In this document: positions 46,470 through 56,025 of the stretch, in pieces | Position numbering within the stretch: the first letter of the stretch is position 1 | Layout of the letters: the number at the start of each line of letters is the position of its first letter | NCBI RefSeq assembly: GCF_013466605.1 | Contig: NZ_CP059162.1 | Location: forward strand, 5,208,001 to 5,272,000 | DNA length: 64,000 bases | From: Pseudomonas chlororaphis subsp. aurantiaca | GTDB lineage: Bacteria > Pseudomonadota > Gammaproteobacteria > Pseudomonadales > Pseudomonadaceae | Reading direction: 5' to 3' | Notes under the pieces: generated by a model | What the model was told of the DNA's origin: nothing | What the model saw: only the letters and a program-made list of their open reading frames with translations | Database searches by the model: none | Position numbers and translations under genes: made by a program

Positions 46470-46478
46470 TCCGGTCTA

Positions 46479-46518
46479 CCTCACTGGGCTTTTCGATGGG
46501 GCGCAGTGAGGATTTTTT
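46479..46518 (+). terminator. Terminator after heme receptor gene
   Basis: CCTCACTG (46479-46486) pairs with CAGTGAGG (46504-46511) across a 17-nt loop, followed by ATTTTTT. It separates the receptor from heme oxygenase, perhaps only partially. Confidence 0.78.
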
Positions 46519-46611
46519 ACTGTGCCGCGTCTTCTTGTTCGTCTAGTTAGCAAGTGCTTCTCATTTCAAGCAGCTCTCGTTTTCAGTAGTTCATTTACCA
46601 AGGACATTGTC

Positions 46612-47220
46612 ATGACCACCCAGGATTCCCCACAGCGCCCGAGCCTGCGCTCCCAGCGCCTGAACCAGATCACCCACGAACCCCATGCCAGGCTCGACGC
46701 CCTGGTCAAGGCCCACGCGCCGTTCGAAAGCGCCAGCAGCTTTGCCCGCTTCGTCGTCGCCCAGTACCTGTTCCAGTCCGAACTGGTCGCCCTCTACAAC
46801 GACCCGGCGCTGATCGCCATCGTCCCGGACCTGGCGGAGCGTTGCCGCGCCGAAGCGGCCAAGGCCGACCTGGCGGACCTGGAGACCGAAGTCCCGGCCC
46901 CGGTGGCGGGCGCGGTGCAGAACCCGAGCAAAGCCGAAGCCCTGGGCTGGCTGTTCGTCTCCGAAGGCTCCAAGCTGGGCGCGGCATTCCTGATCAAGCG
47001 CGCGGTGGGCCTGGGCCTCGGCGAAACCTTCGGCGCCCGGCACTTGGGCGAGCCGGCCGGCGGTCGCGCCGAAGGCTGGAAATCCTTCACCCGCACCCTC
47101 GACGGCCTGGCATTCAGCGCCGAAGAAGAAGCCGCGGCGGAAAAAGGCGCGCTGGATGCCTTCAATCGCTTTACCGTGCTGCTGGAAAAGGCCTACGACA
47201 CGGCGCCTGAACTGGCCTGA
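46612..47220 (+). CDS. pigA: Heme oxygenase, PigA/HemO family
   Basis: A 202-aa bacterial heme oxygenase that opens heme to biliverdin, releasing iron. The N-terminus LRSQRLNQITHEPHARLDAL with proximal heme ligand H25, FARFVVAQYLFQSELVALYN, ALGWLFVSEGSKLGAAFLIK and GARHLGEPAGGRAEGWKSF match P. aeruginosa HemO (PigA) closely. AAGGA precedes ATG 46612. Placement behind a Fur-controlled receptor cassette completes an uptake-and-degradation unit. Confidence 0.93.
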   Translation: MTTQDSPQRPSLRSQRLNQITHEPHARLDALVKAHAPFESASSFARFVVAQYLFQSELVALYNDPALIAIVPDLAERCRAEAAKADLADLETEVPAPVAGAVQNPSKAEALGWLFVSEGSKLGAAFLIKRAVGLGLGETFGARHLGEPAGGRAEGWKSFTRTLDGLAFSAEEEAAAEKGALDAFNRFTVLLEKAYDTAPELA

Positions 47221-47356
47221 TTTTTTCGCCGGCGCGCTCGTTCCTGCATTGAAGGCGTAGACTCACGCCCGCTACAGGAACGCACGTGCTGGCGCCAGCC
47301 GTTTTTCCCACCCTTTGTGGATTGAGCCCCATGCTCGTCACCTCATCATCGAACCC

Positions 47357-47758
47357 ATGACCGGCCCAACCCGATCCCCGTCCAAGGCCTCCCGCCTGTT
47401 CTTCGGTTGCCTGGCTTACGTCAGCCTGGCCATCGGCCTGATCGCCATCGTCGTCCCCGGCCTGCCGACCACCGAGTTCGTGCTCCTCGCCGCCTGGGCC
47501 GCGACCAAAAGCTCGCCACGCCTGAGCGCCTGGATGGAAAACCACCGACTGTTCGGCCCCATCCTGAGCAACTGGCGCAACGGCCGGATCGTCAGCCGCC
47601 GGGCCAAGATCAGCGCCACCGTCAGCATGTTGCTGTGCGCCGGCCTGATGCTGAGCCTGCTCACTCATCACTGGACTATGTACCTGGCGCTGGCCGGCAT
47701 GGGCCTGGGCAACCTGTGGATCTGGTCGCGCCCGGAGGCTCTGGCCCAGGTCTCCTGA
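47357..47758 (+). CDS. YbaN-family (DUF454) inner membrane protein
   Basis: A 133-aa membrane protein of the DUF454/YbaN family: ACLAYVSLAIG-like first helix, the diagnostic VVPGLPTTEFVLLAAWAATK, then WMENHRLFGPILSNWRNGRI and two more helices. Function unknown, though members are often near heme or iron genes. ATG 47357 fits the family start. Confidence 0.88.
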   Translation: MTGPTRSPSKASRLFFGCLAYVSLAIGLIAIVVPGLPTTEFVLLAAWAATKSSPRLSAWMENHRLFGPILSNWRNGRIVSRRAKISATVSMLLCAGLMLSLLTHHWTMYLALAGMGLGNLWIWSRPEALAQVS

Positions 47759-47977
47759 TTCCTCGGCAAGAGCAGCCGGTCGACGCTCGGTTGCTCGCGA
47801 CATGCCCTCCGGCGAAACCTCCCCCCTCCCTGTTTATGTCAAACACATGACCGCTCGTCGGTTTTTTCTCAGGCAAATGCCGCCCAAGCCGATGTTCCGG
47901 GCATGGCGCTGAATGGACTTGGCGACCGGAGTCATCCGACTCACCGCTCACCACCCGTCCATTCGCGAGATCGCCCC

Positions 47978-50116
47978 ATGTTCGACTCTCTGTCCATTCG
48001 CCTGAAAATCGTGCTGTTGTCCGGACTCTGCCTGCTCGGCGTGGTGGGCCTGATCGTCGGGATGAACATCTACCAGACCAACCAGAACGATCAGTTGGTC
48101 AGCAGTTCCAGTTCGCGAATGCTTACCGACAGCGTGCAGAACCTGCTGCAGGCCCGGGCCGCCGAGCAGGCGGTGCGGGTGCAGAAAACCTTTGGCGAGA
48201 GCCTGCTGGTGATCACCGCCCTGGCCGACCAGATCAACGACCTGCGGACCATGGCCGGCAAGCGTTCACTGGACGCCGCGACGTTGCGCGAAGAACTCAA
48301 CCGCAGCCTGAAAACCGCCTTCGAACGCAACACCAAGGTGCTGGGCATCTGGCTCGCCTACGAGCCCAACGCCCTCGACGGCAAGGACAGCGAGTTCGCC
48401 AACGACGCCGGCCATGCCTCCAACGAAGCCGGGCGCTTCGCCAGCTACTGGAGCCGTGCCGCCGGCACCGGGCTGAACACGGTGATGGTCGAAGAGGACA
48501 TGAACAAGACCACCCTGAGCGTCAGCGGCACCCCCTACAACAGCTGGTACACCTGCCCGCGCGACAGCAAGCGCACCTGCCTGCTCGACCCGTACGCCGA
48601 CACCGTGGGCGGCAAGCTGATGCTGATGACCACCATTTCCCTGCCGCTGATCGTCGACGGCAAAGTCATAGGCGTGGTCGGCGTGGACATCGCCCTGGAT
48701 GCCCTGCAGGCCGCGGCCGCCGAGTCCCAGCGCGGACTGTTCGACGGTGCCGGGCACATGCTGATCGTCGCCGGCAGCGGCATCCTCGCCGCCTACAGCA
48801 ACGATGCGGCCAAGGTCGGCAAAGGCATCGCCGACACCCTCGGCGCCGAAGGCAAGGATGTGCTGCAACTGCTGACCGGCAATACCCCGAAAATCCTCAA
48901 GCAGGGCGACCTGATCCGCGCCGTGTATCCGGTCAGCCCGATCGCCGACGCCCGTCCCTGGGGCGTGGTGATCGATCTGCCGGAGCAGGTGCTGCTGGCC
49001 GACACTGTGAAACTCCAGAGCGTGCTCGACGACGCCCAGGCCCAGGGCACCCTGGTATCCCTGCTGGTGGCGGCGGTCGCCGGCGTGATCGGTCTGCTGC
49101 TGATCTGGCTGACCGCCTCCGGCGTGACCCGGCCGATCAACAGCGTCGCGCAGATGCTCAAGGAAATCGCCAGTGGCGACGGCGACCTGACCCAACGCCT
49201 GAAGTACAGCAAGCAAGACGAACTGGGCGAGCTGGTCGGCTGGTTCAACCGCTTCCTCGACAAGCTGCAACCGACCATCGCGCAGATCAAGCAGAGCATC
49301 ACCGACGCCCGCGGCACCGCCGACCAATCCTCGGAGATCGCCCGCCAGACCAGCGAAGGCATGCAGGTGCAGTTCCGCGAAATCGACCAGGTGGCCACCG
49401 CTTCCAACGAAATGAGCGCCACCGCCCACGACGTCGCCAACAGTGCCTCGAACGCCGCCAATGCCGCCCGTGGCGCCGACCAGTCGGCCAAGGACGGCAT
49501 GACCATCATCGAACGCAGCACCCGCGACATCAGTACCCTGGCCGAGGAAGTCAGCAAGGCGGTGGCCGAGGTCGAGGCCCTGGCGGTCAACAGCGAACAG
49601 ATCGGCTCGGTGCTGGAAGTGATCCGCAGCATTGCCGAACAGACCAACCTGCTGGCCCTCAACGCCGCCATCGAGGCAGCGCGCGCCGGGGAAAGCGGCC
49701 GCGGCTTCGCGGTGGTCGCCGACGAGGTGCGCAACCTGGCCAAGCGCACCCAGGATTCGGTGGAAGAGATCCGCGTGGTGATCGAGCGCATCCAGAGCGG
49801 CACCCGGGGCGTGGTGGCGACCATGCATTCGAGCCAGGCCCAGGCCCAGAGCAACGCCGGGCAGATCCAGCAAGCGGTGCAGGCCCTGGGCAAGATCAGC
49901 GACGCGGTCACGGTGATCAGTGACATGAACCTGCAGATCGCCAGCGCCGCCGAACAGCAGAGCGCGGTGGCCGAAGAGGTCAACCGCAACGTCTCGGCGA
50001 TCCGCAGCGTGACCGAATCCCTCACCGAGCAGGCCACCGAATCGGCCCAGGTCAGCAGCCAGCTCAACGCCCTGACCACCCAGCAGATGAAGCTGATGGA
50101 CCAGTTCCGCGTTTGA
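47978..50116 (+). CDS. Methyl-accepting chemotaxis protein with dCache sensor
   Basis: A 712-aa chemoreceptor. Helix 1 at about residues 10-32, a large periplasmic dCache-like sensor to about 355 ([40 protein letters not shown]), helix 2 at about 358-382, HAMP to about 436, then the methyl-accepting domain with the tip [20 protein letters not shown] near residue 557. The size and sensor class resemble P. aeruginosa TlpQ (polyamines/histamine), but the ligand cannot be assigned from sequence. Two cysteines in [15 protein letters not shown] may form a periplasmic disulphide. Monocistronic. Confidence 0.92.
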   Translation: MFDSLSIRLKIVLLSGLCLLGVVGLIVGMNIYQTNQNDQLVSSSSSRMLTDSVQNLLQARAAEQAVRVQKTFGESLLVITALADQINDLRTMAGKRSLDAATLREELNRSLKTAFERNTKVLGIWLAYEPNALDGKDSEFANDAGHASNEAGRFASYWSRAAGTGLNTVMVEEDMNKTTLSVSGTPYNSWYTCPRDSKRTCLLDPYADTVGGKLMLMTTISLPLIVDGKVIGVVGVDIALDALQAAAAESQRGLFDGAGHMLIVAGSGILAAYSNDAAKVGKGIADTLGAEGKDVLQLLTGNTPKILKQGDLIRAVYPVSPIADARPWGVVIDLPEQVLLADTVKLQSVLDDAQAQGTLVSLLVAAVAGVIGLLLIWLTASGVTRPINSVAQMLKEIASGDGDLTQRLKYSKQDELGELVGWFNRFLDKLQPTIAQIKQSITDARGTADQSSEIARQTSEGMQVQFREIDQVATASNEMSATAHDVANSASNAANAARGADQSAKDGMTIIERSTRDISTLAEEVSKAVAEVEALAVNSEQIGSVLEVIRSIAEQTNLLALNAAIEAARAGESGRGFAVVADEVRNLAKRTQDSVEEIRVVIERIQSGTRGVVATMHSSQAQAQSNAGQIQQAVQALGKISDAVTVISDMNLQIASAAEQQSAVAEEVNRNVSAIRSVTESLTEQATESAQVSSQLNALTTQQMKLMDQFRV

Positions 50117-50129
50117 GCCCATGCCTCTG

Positions 50130-50230
50130 CAGGAGCGAAGCTTGCCCGCGACGGTCGTCAAGGATGACGCGCACTCACTGGCTGAATGCGGCGCTCTGCG
50201 CTTGATCGCGAGCAAGCTTCGCTTCTACAG
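50130..50230. repeat. Inverted REP pair (family B, long form)
   Basis: CAGGAGCGAAGCTTGCCCGCGAC at the left and TCGCGAGCAAGCTTCGCTTCTACAG at the right, about 101 bp. The interior GTCGTCAAGGATGACGCG is identical in the copy at 59908-60010. Confidence 0.85.
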
Positions 50231-50296
50231 GTAGTCAGGGCTGCGGCACTTCACTTTTTTGATTTATGCTGCCCCCTCTCTTGCGGAGGGCCTGCA

Positions 50297-51646
50297 ATGA
50301 CCGATGTGCTGTCGTCTGTTCAAGCCGCGCTTGGCTTGCCTCTTACCCCGATTGCCTTGACCTCGAGCGGCGCCCTGCCCTCGGCCTTCGCCGTGACCGA
50401 ACTGGCCAGCGCCAGCATCGCCGCGGCCGGGCAGGCTGTGGCCGGGCTGCTGTTCAGCCAGACCGGGCGCATGCCCGCCCTGAGCGTCGACCGACGCCTG
50501 GCCTCCTTCTGGTTCGCCACCTCCCTGCGGCCGCTCGGCTGGAGCGTGCCGCCACTGTGGGACCCGGTCGCCGGCGACTACGCCACCCAGGACGGCTGGA
50601 TTCGCCTGCACACCAACGCGCCCCATCATCGCCAGGCGGCCGAACAGGTGCTCGGCCGGGTCGCGGACCGTCCGGCCATGGCCGCCAAGGTTGCGCAGTG
50701 GAACAAGAGCGACCTGGAGCAGGCGGTGGTCGAGGCAGGCGGCTGCGCCGCCGAAATGCGCAGCTGGGCCGAGTGGCAAGCCCATCCCCAGGGGCAGGCC
50801 GTGAATGCCGAGCCCCTGGTGCATTACTTGAAGCAAGGTGCAGACGCCGTGCAGCCCTGGCGCGGATCGCTGTCACGCCCCCTGGCCGGAATCAAGGTGC
50901 TGGACCTGACCCGGGTGCTGGCCGGCCCCATCGCCAGCCGCTTTCTGGCCGGGCTGGGCGCCGACGTGCTGCGCATCGACCCGCCGGAGTGGAACGAGCC
51001 CGGCGTGGTCCCGGAAGTCACCCTGGGCAAACGCTGCGCCCGCCTGAACCTGCACGATGCCGCCGATCGCCAGGTCTTCGAAGGCCTGCTGGGGGAAGCC
51101 GACCTGCTGCTGCACGGCTACCGCGCCGATGCCCTGGAACGCCTCGGCTACGGTGCGGCCGAGCGCCAGCGCCTCGCCCCGGGGCTGATCGACGTGTGCC
51201 TGAACGCCTATGGCTGGAGCGGCCCCTGGCAGAACCGTCGCGGCTTCGACAGCCTGGTGCAGATGAGCAGCGGCATTGCCGAGGCCGGCCAGCGCTGGCA
51301 GCAGGCCGATAAACCGGTACCGCTGCCGGTGCAGGCCCTGGACCACGCCACCGGCTACCTGATGGCCGCCGCCGCGATTCGCACCCTGAACGAACGACTG
51401 AAAACCGGGGCCGTCGGCAGCGCACGGCTGTCGCTGGCGCGGACCGCCAAGCTGTTGATCGAGCACGCCCATGGCAACGCCGAGCCCGCCTTGCGCGCCG
51501 AAGACCAGGACGATCAGGGATTGCTGGTGGAGCAGACCTCCTGGGGCCCGGCCCATCGCCTGCAAGTACCCTTGCAGATCAGCGGCACGCCCCTGCAATG
51601 GGCCTACCCCGCCAGCGACCTGGGCGCCCATCGCCCGAAATGGTAA
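50297..51646 (+). CDS. Class III CoA-transferase family protein
   Basis: A 449-aa CaiB/BaiF-type CoA-transferase. The recognisable family domain begins at about residue 195: LAGIKVLDLTRVLAGPIASR, FLAGLGADVLRIDPPEWNEP, NLHDAADRQVFEGLLGEADL, then LNAYGWSGPWQNRRGFDSLV. The N-terminal ~190 residues are less typical and may be a diverged half of the same fold. Substrates unknown. GGAGGG lies upstream of ATG 50297. Confidence 0.85.
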   Translation: MTDVLSSVQAALGLPLTPIALTSSGALPSAFAVTELASASIAAAGQAVAGLLFSQTGRMPALSVDRRLASFWFATSLRPLGWSVPPLWDPVAGDYATQDGWIRLHTNAPHHRQAAEQVLGRVADRPAMAAKVAQWNKSDLEQAVVEAGGCAAEMRSWAEWQAHPQGQAVNAEPLVHYLKQGADAVQPWRGSLSRPLAGIKVLDLTRVLAGPIASRFLAGLGADVLRIDPPEWNEPGVVPEVTLGKRCARLNLHDAADRQVFEGLLGEADLLLHGYRADALERLGYGAAERQRLAPGLIDVCLNAYGWSGPWQNRRGFDSLVQMSSGIAEAGQRWQQADKPVPLPVQALDHATGYLMAAAAIRTLNERLKTGAVGSARLSLARTAKLLIEHAHGNAEPALRAEDQDDQGLLVEQTSWGPAHRLQVPLQISGTPLQWAYPASDLGAHRPKW

Positions 51647-51658
51647 TGCTCGTAGCCC

Positions 51659-51818
51659 TGTAGCCGCTGCCGAGCCTGCGAGGCTGCGATCGAGGTGGGC
51701 GGCATTCCGACGCAGTCCTCGCCAACCCTGCGCACGCGGTATGAATGACGTAACGCGCGGCCTGATTTACGGCCGCTTCGCGGCCGATCGCAGCCTCGCA
51801 GGCTCGGCAGCGGCTACA
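51659..51818. repeat. Intergenic inverted repeat, family A
   Basis: Left TGTAGCCGCTGCCGAGCCTGCGAGGCTGCGATCG-type arm, right CGATCGCAGCCTCGCAGGCTCGGCAGCGGCTACA-type arm (nearly perfect 34-bp inverted repeats), 160 bp, between convergent genes. The best-preserved copy in the window. Confidence 0.85.
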
Positions 51819-51830
51819 GGTGCGGGGGGA

Positions 51831-52688
51831 TTACAAAGCAGTCCACAAATGCTGCGCCGCGTAACCGCGCCATGGCCGCCAGGCCTCGGCGCGGGCCAGC
51901 AACTGGCTGGCGCTGACCGGTCCGCCTTCGAGCGCCGCCAGGGCATTGAGCAGGCCCACGTCGGCCGCGGGGAAGGCATCCGCCTCGCGGAACTGGCGCA
52001 GGGCCACGTAATGCGCGGTCCAGTCGCCAACGCCCCATAGCGCCCGCAAAGCGGACAGGCTCTGTTCGAGGCTGGCCTTGGGGGCAAACAGCTGCGGATC
52101 GTCGAGCAGCGCCTGAGCCACGCCGGACAGGGTTCGCCCCCGGCTGCGCGGCATGCCCAGGCTTGCCAGGTCGGCGCCCGCCATTCGCCCCGGCTCGGGA
52201 AACACATGGCTCAACCCCGCTGGCGCGCCCAGGCAGCTCAATGGCTGGCCATATTGCGCCACCAGCTTGCCCGCCAGGCGGATAGCCGCCACCACCGTGA
52301 TCTGCTGCCCCAGCACCGCACGCACCGCCAGCTCGAAACCGTCCCAGGCGCCGGGCACGCGCAGCCCCGGTCGCAAGGCGCTCAAACGGGCCATCAGCGG
52401 GTCGACGGACAGTTGCCGGTGAATCGGCGCCAGGTCGGTGTCCAGGTCCAGCAGCCGGCGGATGCGCGCAACGATCCGCGCGTGGGCTTGCGGGTCGGGA
52501 AAGTCCAGGGTCAGGGCCAGCGCATCGCTGTCGCCCGGGCCCACGCTGAACCAGCCGTGCACGCCATCGAGGCTGATGCTGCGCGAATAGCGGTCACCGC
52601 TGACGGTTTCCAGCCCGACGATGGCCCGCGCCCGGAGAAACCCCAGCATCGCCGGCCAGTCATAGGGCGGCTGGTAAGCGAGCCTCAC
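51831..52688 (-). CDS. alkA: DNA-3-methyladenine glycosylase II (AlkA-like)
   Basis: A 285-aa base-excision repair glycosylase. An AlkA-type N-terminal domain (LAYQPPYDWPAMLGFLRARA) precedes the HhH-GPD core: AVRAVLGQQITVVAAIRLAG, then hairpin LWGVGDWTAHYVALRQF and DAFPAADVGLLNAL with the catalytic aspartate. I chose GTG 52688, which overlaps the stop of the upstream arcD paralogue as GTGA; the frame is open far upstream but only as antisense of that gene. Coupled translation with a transporter gene is unusual. No Ada domain is present. Confidence 0.88.
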   Translation of the reverse strand: MRLAYQPPYDWPAMLGFLRARAIVGLETVSGDRYSRSISLDGVHGWFSVGPGDSDALALTLDFPDPQAHARIVARIRRLLDLDTDLAPIHRQLSVDPLMARLSALRPGLRVPGAWDGFELAVRAVLGQQITVVAAIRLAGKLVAQYGQPLSCLGAPAGLSHVFPEPGRMAGADLASLGMPRSRGRTLSGVAQALLDDPQLFAPKASLEQSLSALRALWGVGDWTAHYVALRQFREADAFPAADVGLLNALAALEGGPVSASQLLARAEAWRPWRGYAAQHLWTAL

Positions 52689-54112
52689 AGTGACAGCACA
52701 CCGCTGTACAGGCCATAGGCGGCCAGGCCGGCACCCGCGACCACACAGGCGAAAATGCCCTTCTCGATGCTGGTGAACAACGGCTCGCCCTGCTCGTGCT
52801 TGGCCTTGGCGAACAGGATCACCCCGGGGGCATACAGCAGGGCCGACAACAGCAGGTATTTGACCCCGCCGGCGTACAACAGCCACACCGCATAACACAG
52901 GGCCACGCCACCGATGCACAGGTCTTTCATGCGCTCGGCCGAGGCATGTTCGTAGGTTTCGCCACGGCCACTGAGCAGCACCGCGTAGGCCGCCGACCAC
53001 AGGTAAGGCACCAGGATCATCGACGACGCGAGGTAGATCAGGCTGGTGTAGGTCCCGGCGGAGAACAGGGTGATCAGCAGGAACACCTGGATCATGCTGT
53101 TGGTCAGCCACAGGGCATTGACCGGCACATGGTTGGCGTTTTCCTTCTTCAGGAAGGCCGGCATGGTCCGGTCGCGGGCGGTGGCGAACAGGATTTCGGC
53201 ACACAGCAGCGCCCACGACAGCAAGGCACCGAGCAGGGAAACCGCCAGGCCGATGCTGATCAGCAACGCGCCCCAGGAACCGACGATGTGCTCCAGCACC
53301 GCTGCCAGCGACGGGTTCTGCAAGGTCGCCAGCTCCGGCTGGCTCATGATGCCCAGGGACAGCACGTTGACCAGCACCAGCAGGGCCAGCACCCCGATAA
53401 AACCGATCACCGTGGCCCGGCCGACGTCCGCGCGCTTCTCGGCCCGGGCCGAATAGACGCTGGCGCCTTCGATGCCGATGAACACGAAGACCGTGACCAG
53501 CATCATGTTGCGCACTTGGTCCATCACCCCGCCGAAGTTCGGGTTGCCGCGGCCCCAGATGTCGCGGGTGAAAATGTCCGCCTTGAACGCCACCGCGGCA
53601 ATCACGATGAACATCACCAGCGGCACGATCTTGGCCACGGTGGTCAGCTGGTTGATGAAGGCCGCTTCCTTGATCCCGCGCAGCACCAGGAAATGCACGG
53701 CCCACAGCAACAGCGAGGCACAGGCGATGGCCACCGGGGTGTTGCCCTGGCCAAACACCGGAAAGAAATAACCCAGGGTGCTGAACAGCAGCACGAAGTA
53801 GCCGACGTTGCCCAGCCAAGCGCTGATCCAGTAGCCCCAGGCCGAAGAAAAGCCCATGTAGTCGCCGAAGCCGGCCTTGGCGTAGGCATACACCCCGGAG
53901 TCGAGTTCGGGCTTGCGGTTGGCCAGGGTCTGGAAGACGAAGGCCAGGGTCAGCATGCCCACGGCGGTGATCGCCCAACCGATGAGGATCGCCCCGGCGT
54001 CGGCCCGGGCCGCCATGTTCTGCGGCAAGGAAAAGATCCCGCCGCCAATCATCGAACCCACCACCAGGGCGATCAGGGCGCCGAGCCGCAGTTTTTGCGT
54101 GGTTTGTGGCAT
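52685..54112 (-). CDS. ArcD-family arginine/ornithine antiporter paralogue
   Basis: A 475-aa APC-superfamily basic amino acid/polyamine antiporter with about 12 helices. LRLGALIALVVGSMIGGGIF carries the G-S-x-I-G-x-G substrate motif, and EGASVYSARAEKRADVGRAT follows mid-protein. It has the same length as, and is very similar to, the arcD product starting at 54562, which diverges from it. It is probably a duplicated arginine/ornithine exchanger with different regulation; arginine/agmatine or other basic amino acid exchange is also possible. Confidence 0.9.
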   Translation of the reverse strand: MPQTTQKLRLGALIALVVGSMIGGGIFSLPQNMAARADAGAILIGWAITAVGMLTLAFVFQTLANRKPELDSGVYAYAKAGFGDYMGFSSAWGYWISAWLGNVGYFVLLFSTLGYFFPVFGQGNTPVAIACASLLLWAVHFLVLRGIKEAAFINQLTTVAKIVPLVMFIVIAAVAFKADIFTRDIWGRGNPNFGGVMDQVRNMMLVTVFVFIGIEGASVYSARAEKRADVGRATVIGFIGVLALLVLVNVLSLGIMSQPELATLQNPSLAAVLEHIVGSWGALLISIGLAVSLLGALLSWALLCAEILFATARDRTMPAFLKKENANHVPVNALWLTNSMIQVFLLITLFSAGTYTSLIYLASSMILVPYLWSAAYAVLLSGRGETYEHASAERMKDLCIGGVALCYAVWLLYAGGVKYLLLSALLYAPGVILFAKAKHEQGEPLFTSIEKGIFACVVAGAGLAAYGLYSGVLSL

Positions 54113-54561
54113 GCCTACCTCTGCATCCAGTCCAATTGTCCGACAACAAACTATATGAAATTAAATAACTTCCACAGACTGGCAACGGACTAAAAGAGTC
54201 AATTATTAATCTTTTGTGGTGCAGTCGACATGACGAGGATCAGAACATATTGAATACCTGCGGTTTTTATTATGCATAGCGCCTAAACGCCATCAACGCG
54301 CCGGGCAGCCTTATAACTTTCTAACTAGTTGCGCATTCTGGAAAGCGGACTAGCTTCAATCTGGCGCCAATGAGAAGAGCTTTCATCAAGTGCCCGCAGG
54401 CCTTATGGAATGGTGCTTCCAGGCTTCCCACCGGTTTCCGCAAAGACAGCTTAAGTCATTCATTCACAATGGAATGTAGCGATGACCTGATCTAAATCAG
54501 CTGTTCGGATTGCTCGCAGATTTACTCTGACGTCTCTCTTCTCCTGCAACGGAGTCACGCA
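54113..54561. other. Divergent promoter region between arcD paralogues
   Basis: No gene seen in 449 bp. The half next to the arcD paralogue (54120-54280) is A+T-rich and likely its promoter. The half next to arcD holds an ANR box at 54487-54500 and a plausible -10 TTTACT about 30 bp later. I see no conserved structured RNA. Confidence 0.6.
54487..54500. promoter_or_regulatory. ANR box upstream of arcD
   Basis: CTGAT-CTAA-ATCAG, a symmetric FNR/ANR-type site (TTGAT-N4-ATCAA consensus), 61 bp before the arcD ATG. ANR activates the arcDABC operon at low oxygen in pseudomonads. Confidence 0.85.
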
Positions 54562-55989
54562 ATGTCTGACACTCCCGGAAAACTACGACTTGGTGCGTTA
54601 GTCGCCTTGGTAGTCGGCTCGATGATTGGCGGCGGGATCTTTTCCTTGCCACAAAACATGGCGGCAAGTGCCGATGTAGGTGCTGTTCTTATTGGCTGGG
54701 CTATTACCGCTGTCGGTATGTTGACGTTGGCTTTCGTGTTTCAAACCCTGGCCAATCGCAAGCCTGATCTGGACGGCGGTGTCTACGCCTATGCCAAGGC
54801 CGGCTTCGGCGACTACATGGGCTTTTCTTCGGCCTGGGGCTACTGGATCAGCGCCTGGTTGGGCAACGTCGGCTACTTCGTGCTGCTGTTCAGCACCCTG
54901 GGCTACTTCTTCCCGATCTTCGGCGAGGGCAACACACCGGCCGCGGTAATCGGCGCCTCGGTCTTGCTGTGGGCCGTGCACTTTCTGGTGCTGCGCGGGA
55001 TCAAGGAGGCGGCCTTCATCAACCTGGTGACCACGGTCGCCAAGGTGGTGCCGCTGCTGCTGTTCGTGCTGATCGCCCTGTTCGCCTTCAAGCTGGACAT
55101 CTTCACCGCGGACATCTGGGGCATGAAGAACCCCGACCTGGGCAGCGTGATGAACCAGGTGCGCAACATGATGCTGGTCACCGTCTGGGTGTTCATCGGT
55201 ATCGAAGGCGCGAGCATCTTCTCCTCCCGCGCGGAAAAACGCTCGGATGTGGGCAAGGCCACCGTGATCGGCTTCATCACCGTGCTGCTGTTCCTGGTGC
55301 TGGTGAACGTGCTGTCGCTGGGCATCATGACCCAGCCGGAACTGGCGAAGCTGCAGAATCCGTCGATGGCGGCGGTGCTGGAGCATGTGGTCGGCCACTG
55401 GGGCGCGGTGCTGATCAGCGTCGGCCTGATCATCTCGCTGCTGGGGGCGCTGCTGTCGTGGGTGCTGCTGTGCGCGGAGATCATGTTCGCCGCGGCCAAG
55501 GACCACACCATGCCGGAGTTCCTGCGCAAGGAGAACGCCAACCATGTGCCGGTCAACGCCCTGTGGCTGACCAACGCCATGGTCCAGATCTTCCTGGTCA
55601 TCACCCTGTTCTCGGCCAGCACCTACCTGTCGCTGATCTACCTCGCCACCTCGATGATCCTGGTGCCCTACCTGTGGTCGGCGGCCTACGCCGTGCTGCT
55701 GGCGGTGCGCAGCGAAACCTACGAAGCGGCCCTGGCCGAGCGCAAGAAAGACCTGTTGATCGGGGGCATCGCCCTGCTCTACGCGATCTGGCTGCTGTAC
55801 GCCGGCGGGGTCAAGTACCTGCTGCTCTCCGCCCTGCTCTACGCCCCCGGCGCGATCCTGTTCGCCAAGGCCAAGCTGGAGCTGGGCAAACCGATTTTCA
55901 CCAACGTCGAGAAGCTGATTTTCGCCGCAGTGGTCATAGGCGCCCTGGTAGCCGCCTACGGGCTCTACGACGGCTTCCTGACCCTGTAA
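54562..55989 (+). CDS. arcD: Arginine/ornithine antiporter ArcD
   Basis: A 475-aa inner-membrane exchanger importing arginine and exporting ornithine for fermentative ATP production. LRLGALVALVVGSMIGGGIF near the N-terminus, KEAAFINLVTTVAKVVPLLL and KENANHVPVNALWLTNAMVQ are APC/ArcD features. It heads arcDABC and is preceded by an ANR box. Its near-twin is divergent at 52685-54112. Confidence 0.95.
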   Translation: MSDTPGKLRLGALVALVVGSMIGGGIFSLPQNMAASADVGAVLIGWAITAVGMLTLAFVFQTLANRKPDLDGGVYAYAKAGFGDYMGFSSAWGYWISAWLGNVGYFVLLFSTLGYFFPIFGEGNTPAAVIGASVLLWAVHFLVLRGIKEAAFINLVTTVAKVVPLLLFVLIALFAFKLDIFTADIWGMKNPDLGSVMNQVRNMMLVTVWVFIGIEGASIFSSRAEKRSDVGKATVIGFITVLLFLVLVNVLSLGIMTQPELAKLQNPSMAAVLEHVVGHWGAVLISVGLIISLLGALLSWVLLCAEIMFAAAKDHTMPEFLRKENANHVPVNALWLTNAMVQIFLVITLFSASTYLSLIYLATSMILVPYLWSAAYAVLLAVRSETYEAALAERKKDLLIGGIALLYAIWLLYAGGVKYLLLSALLYAPGAILFAKAKLELGKPIFTNVEKLIFAAVVIGALVAAYGLYDGFLTL

Positions 55990-56025
55990 CCGCACGATTG
56001 TTTCTACCTCTGGAGGATCACTGTA

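Noticed and set aside
51831..54185. Single 784-codon minus-strand frame that could look like a giant fusion with AlkA
   Set aside because: Its first ~495 codons are an alternative frame of the arcD paralogue on the same strand and have no protein-like features. Only the part from GTG 52688 is AlkA.
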